A DNA stretch of 6,890 nucleotides from JAKVCB01 sp963578605 (GTDB lineage: Bacteria > Planctomycetota > Planctomycetia > Pirellulales > Lacipirellulaceae). How positions within the stretch are numbered: the stretch's first letter is position 1; each line of letters begins with the position of its first letter. Below are positions 6,812 through 6,890 of this stretch, one piece after another. The stretch is taken from contig CAUZEA010000196.1 in the NCBI GenBank assembly GCA_963578605.1, forward strand, positions 1 to 6,890, written 5' to 3'. The position numbers were made by a program, and so were the translations under genes. The notes under the pieces are model-generated. The model had not been told where the DNA came from and did no database searches. It saw only the letters and a list, made by a program, of their open reading frames with translations.

Positions 6812-6839
6812 CGGGCTTTAGCCCGGAAAGGATTTTTTG
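6812..6839 (+). terminator. Hairpin plus T-run inside the IS leader (right copy)
   Basis: CCGGGCTTTAGCCCGG at 6812-6827 followed by AAAGGA and six T (6834-6839). It is identical to the left copy. AAAGGA doubles as the Shine-Dalgarno of orfA, so the same short segment may both stop incoming transcription and start transposase translation. Confidence 0.55.
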
Positions 6840-6841
6840 CG

Positions 6842-6890
6842 ATGGCACAGAAACGTCATGGAGTTGACCAGATTATCCCGATGTTGCGTC
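6842..6890 (+). CDS. IS3-family transposase OrfA, first 16 residues
   Basis: ATG 6842 lies eight bases after AAAGGA, and the frame reads MAQKRHGVDQIIPMLR before leaving the window. It matches the left copy's OrfA except for Gln in place of Pro at residue 10, and it keeps the ATG that the left copy has lost. Together with the element boundary at 6764 this shows the intact 5' organisation of the element. Confidence 0.82.
   Translation, partial: MAQKRHGVDQIIPMLR

Larger units (their letters stand above)
6764..6890 (+). mobile_element. IS3-family insertion sequence, 5' end (right copy, runs off the window)
   Basis: The element begins TGACCTTACCCCCGTG at 6764 and matches the left copy in reverse orientation for all 127 visible bases with six differences. 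It points out of the window, so the two elements are divergent, with their orfA ends facing each other across 6.4 kb. The three host bases before it are TAA (6761-6763), a candidate half of a short target duplication. Confidence 0.88.

Overview
The window looks like a piece of a planctomycete-type (Pirellulales-like) chromosome. The clues are a dockerin-like calcium-loop tail of the kind common in those bacteria, remnants of sialidase/BNR-like proteins that they carry in many copies, moderately high GC, and a sugar-acid catabolic gene set. This taxonomic placement is inferred from sequence style only.

Layout. Both ends are outward-facing 5' portions of two closely related IS3-family insertion sequences: 1-328 on the minus strand and 6764-6890 on the plus strand. 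They share the terminus TGACCTT(C/A)CCCCCGTG and are about 95% identical over the 127 bp that can be compared. Between them, 329-1930 is a graveyard. It holds a plus-strand fragment of a sialidase-like protein (329 to about 695), a minus-strand truncated M28-type peptidase whose reading frame ends in a dockerin-like tail (678-1664), and a frameshifted, internally deleted C-terminal remnant of a sialidase-like protein (1666 to about 1930, minus). Positions 1931-2571 hold no gene that I can support.

The intact core is 2572-6197: a DHDPS/N-acetylneuraminate-lyase superfamily enzyme on plus (2572-3516), convergent with a minus-strand two-gene unit of an IlvD/EDD-type sugar-acid dehydratase (4464-6197) followed by an NAD-type short-chain dehydrogenase (3624-4397). 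Together they resemble a non-phosphorylating route for aldoses or aldonic acids: dehydrogenation, dehydration to a 2-keto-3-deoxy acid, then aldol cleavage or a second dehydration. The DHDPS-like enzyme keeps the Schiff-base lysine but has replaced the catalytic triad and substrate arginine of true DHDPS, so lysine biosynthesis is unlikely.

To the right, 6198-6447 is a divergent intergenic region with a 16-bp imperfect inverted repeat. After it comes the N-terminal third of a calcineurin-like phosphoesterase gene (from 6448), cut at 6763 by the right-hand IS just before the expected GNHD motif.

I see no CRISPR array, tRNA or rRNA. The most notable points are the IS architecture, the self-insulating hairpin inside the IS, the mosaic M28/dockerin gene, and the atypical active site of the DHDPS-like enzyme.
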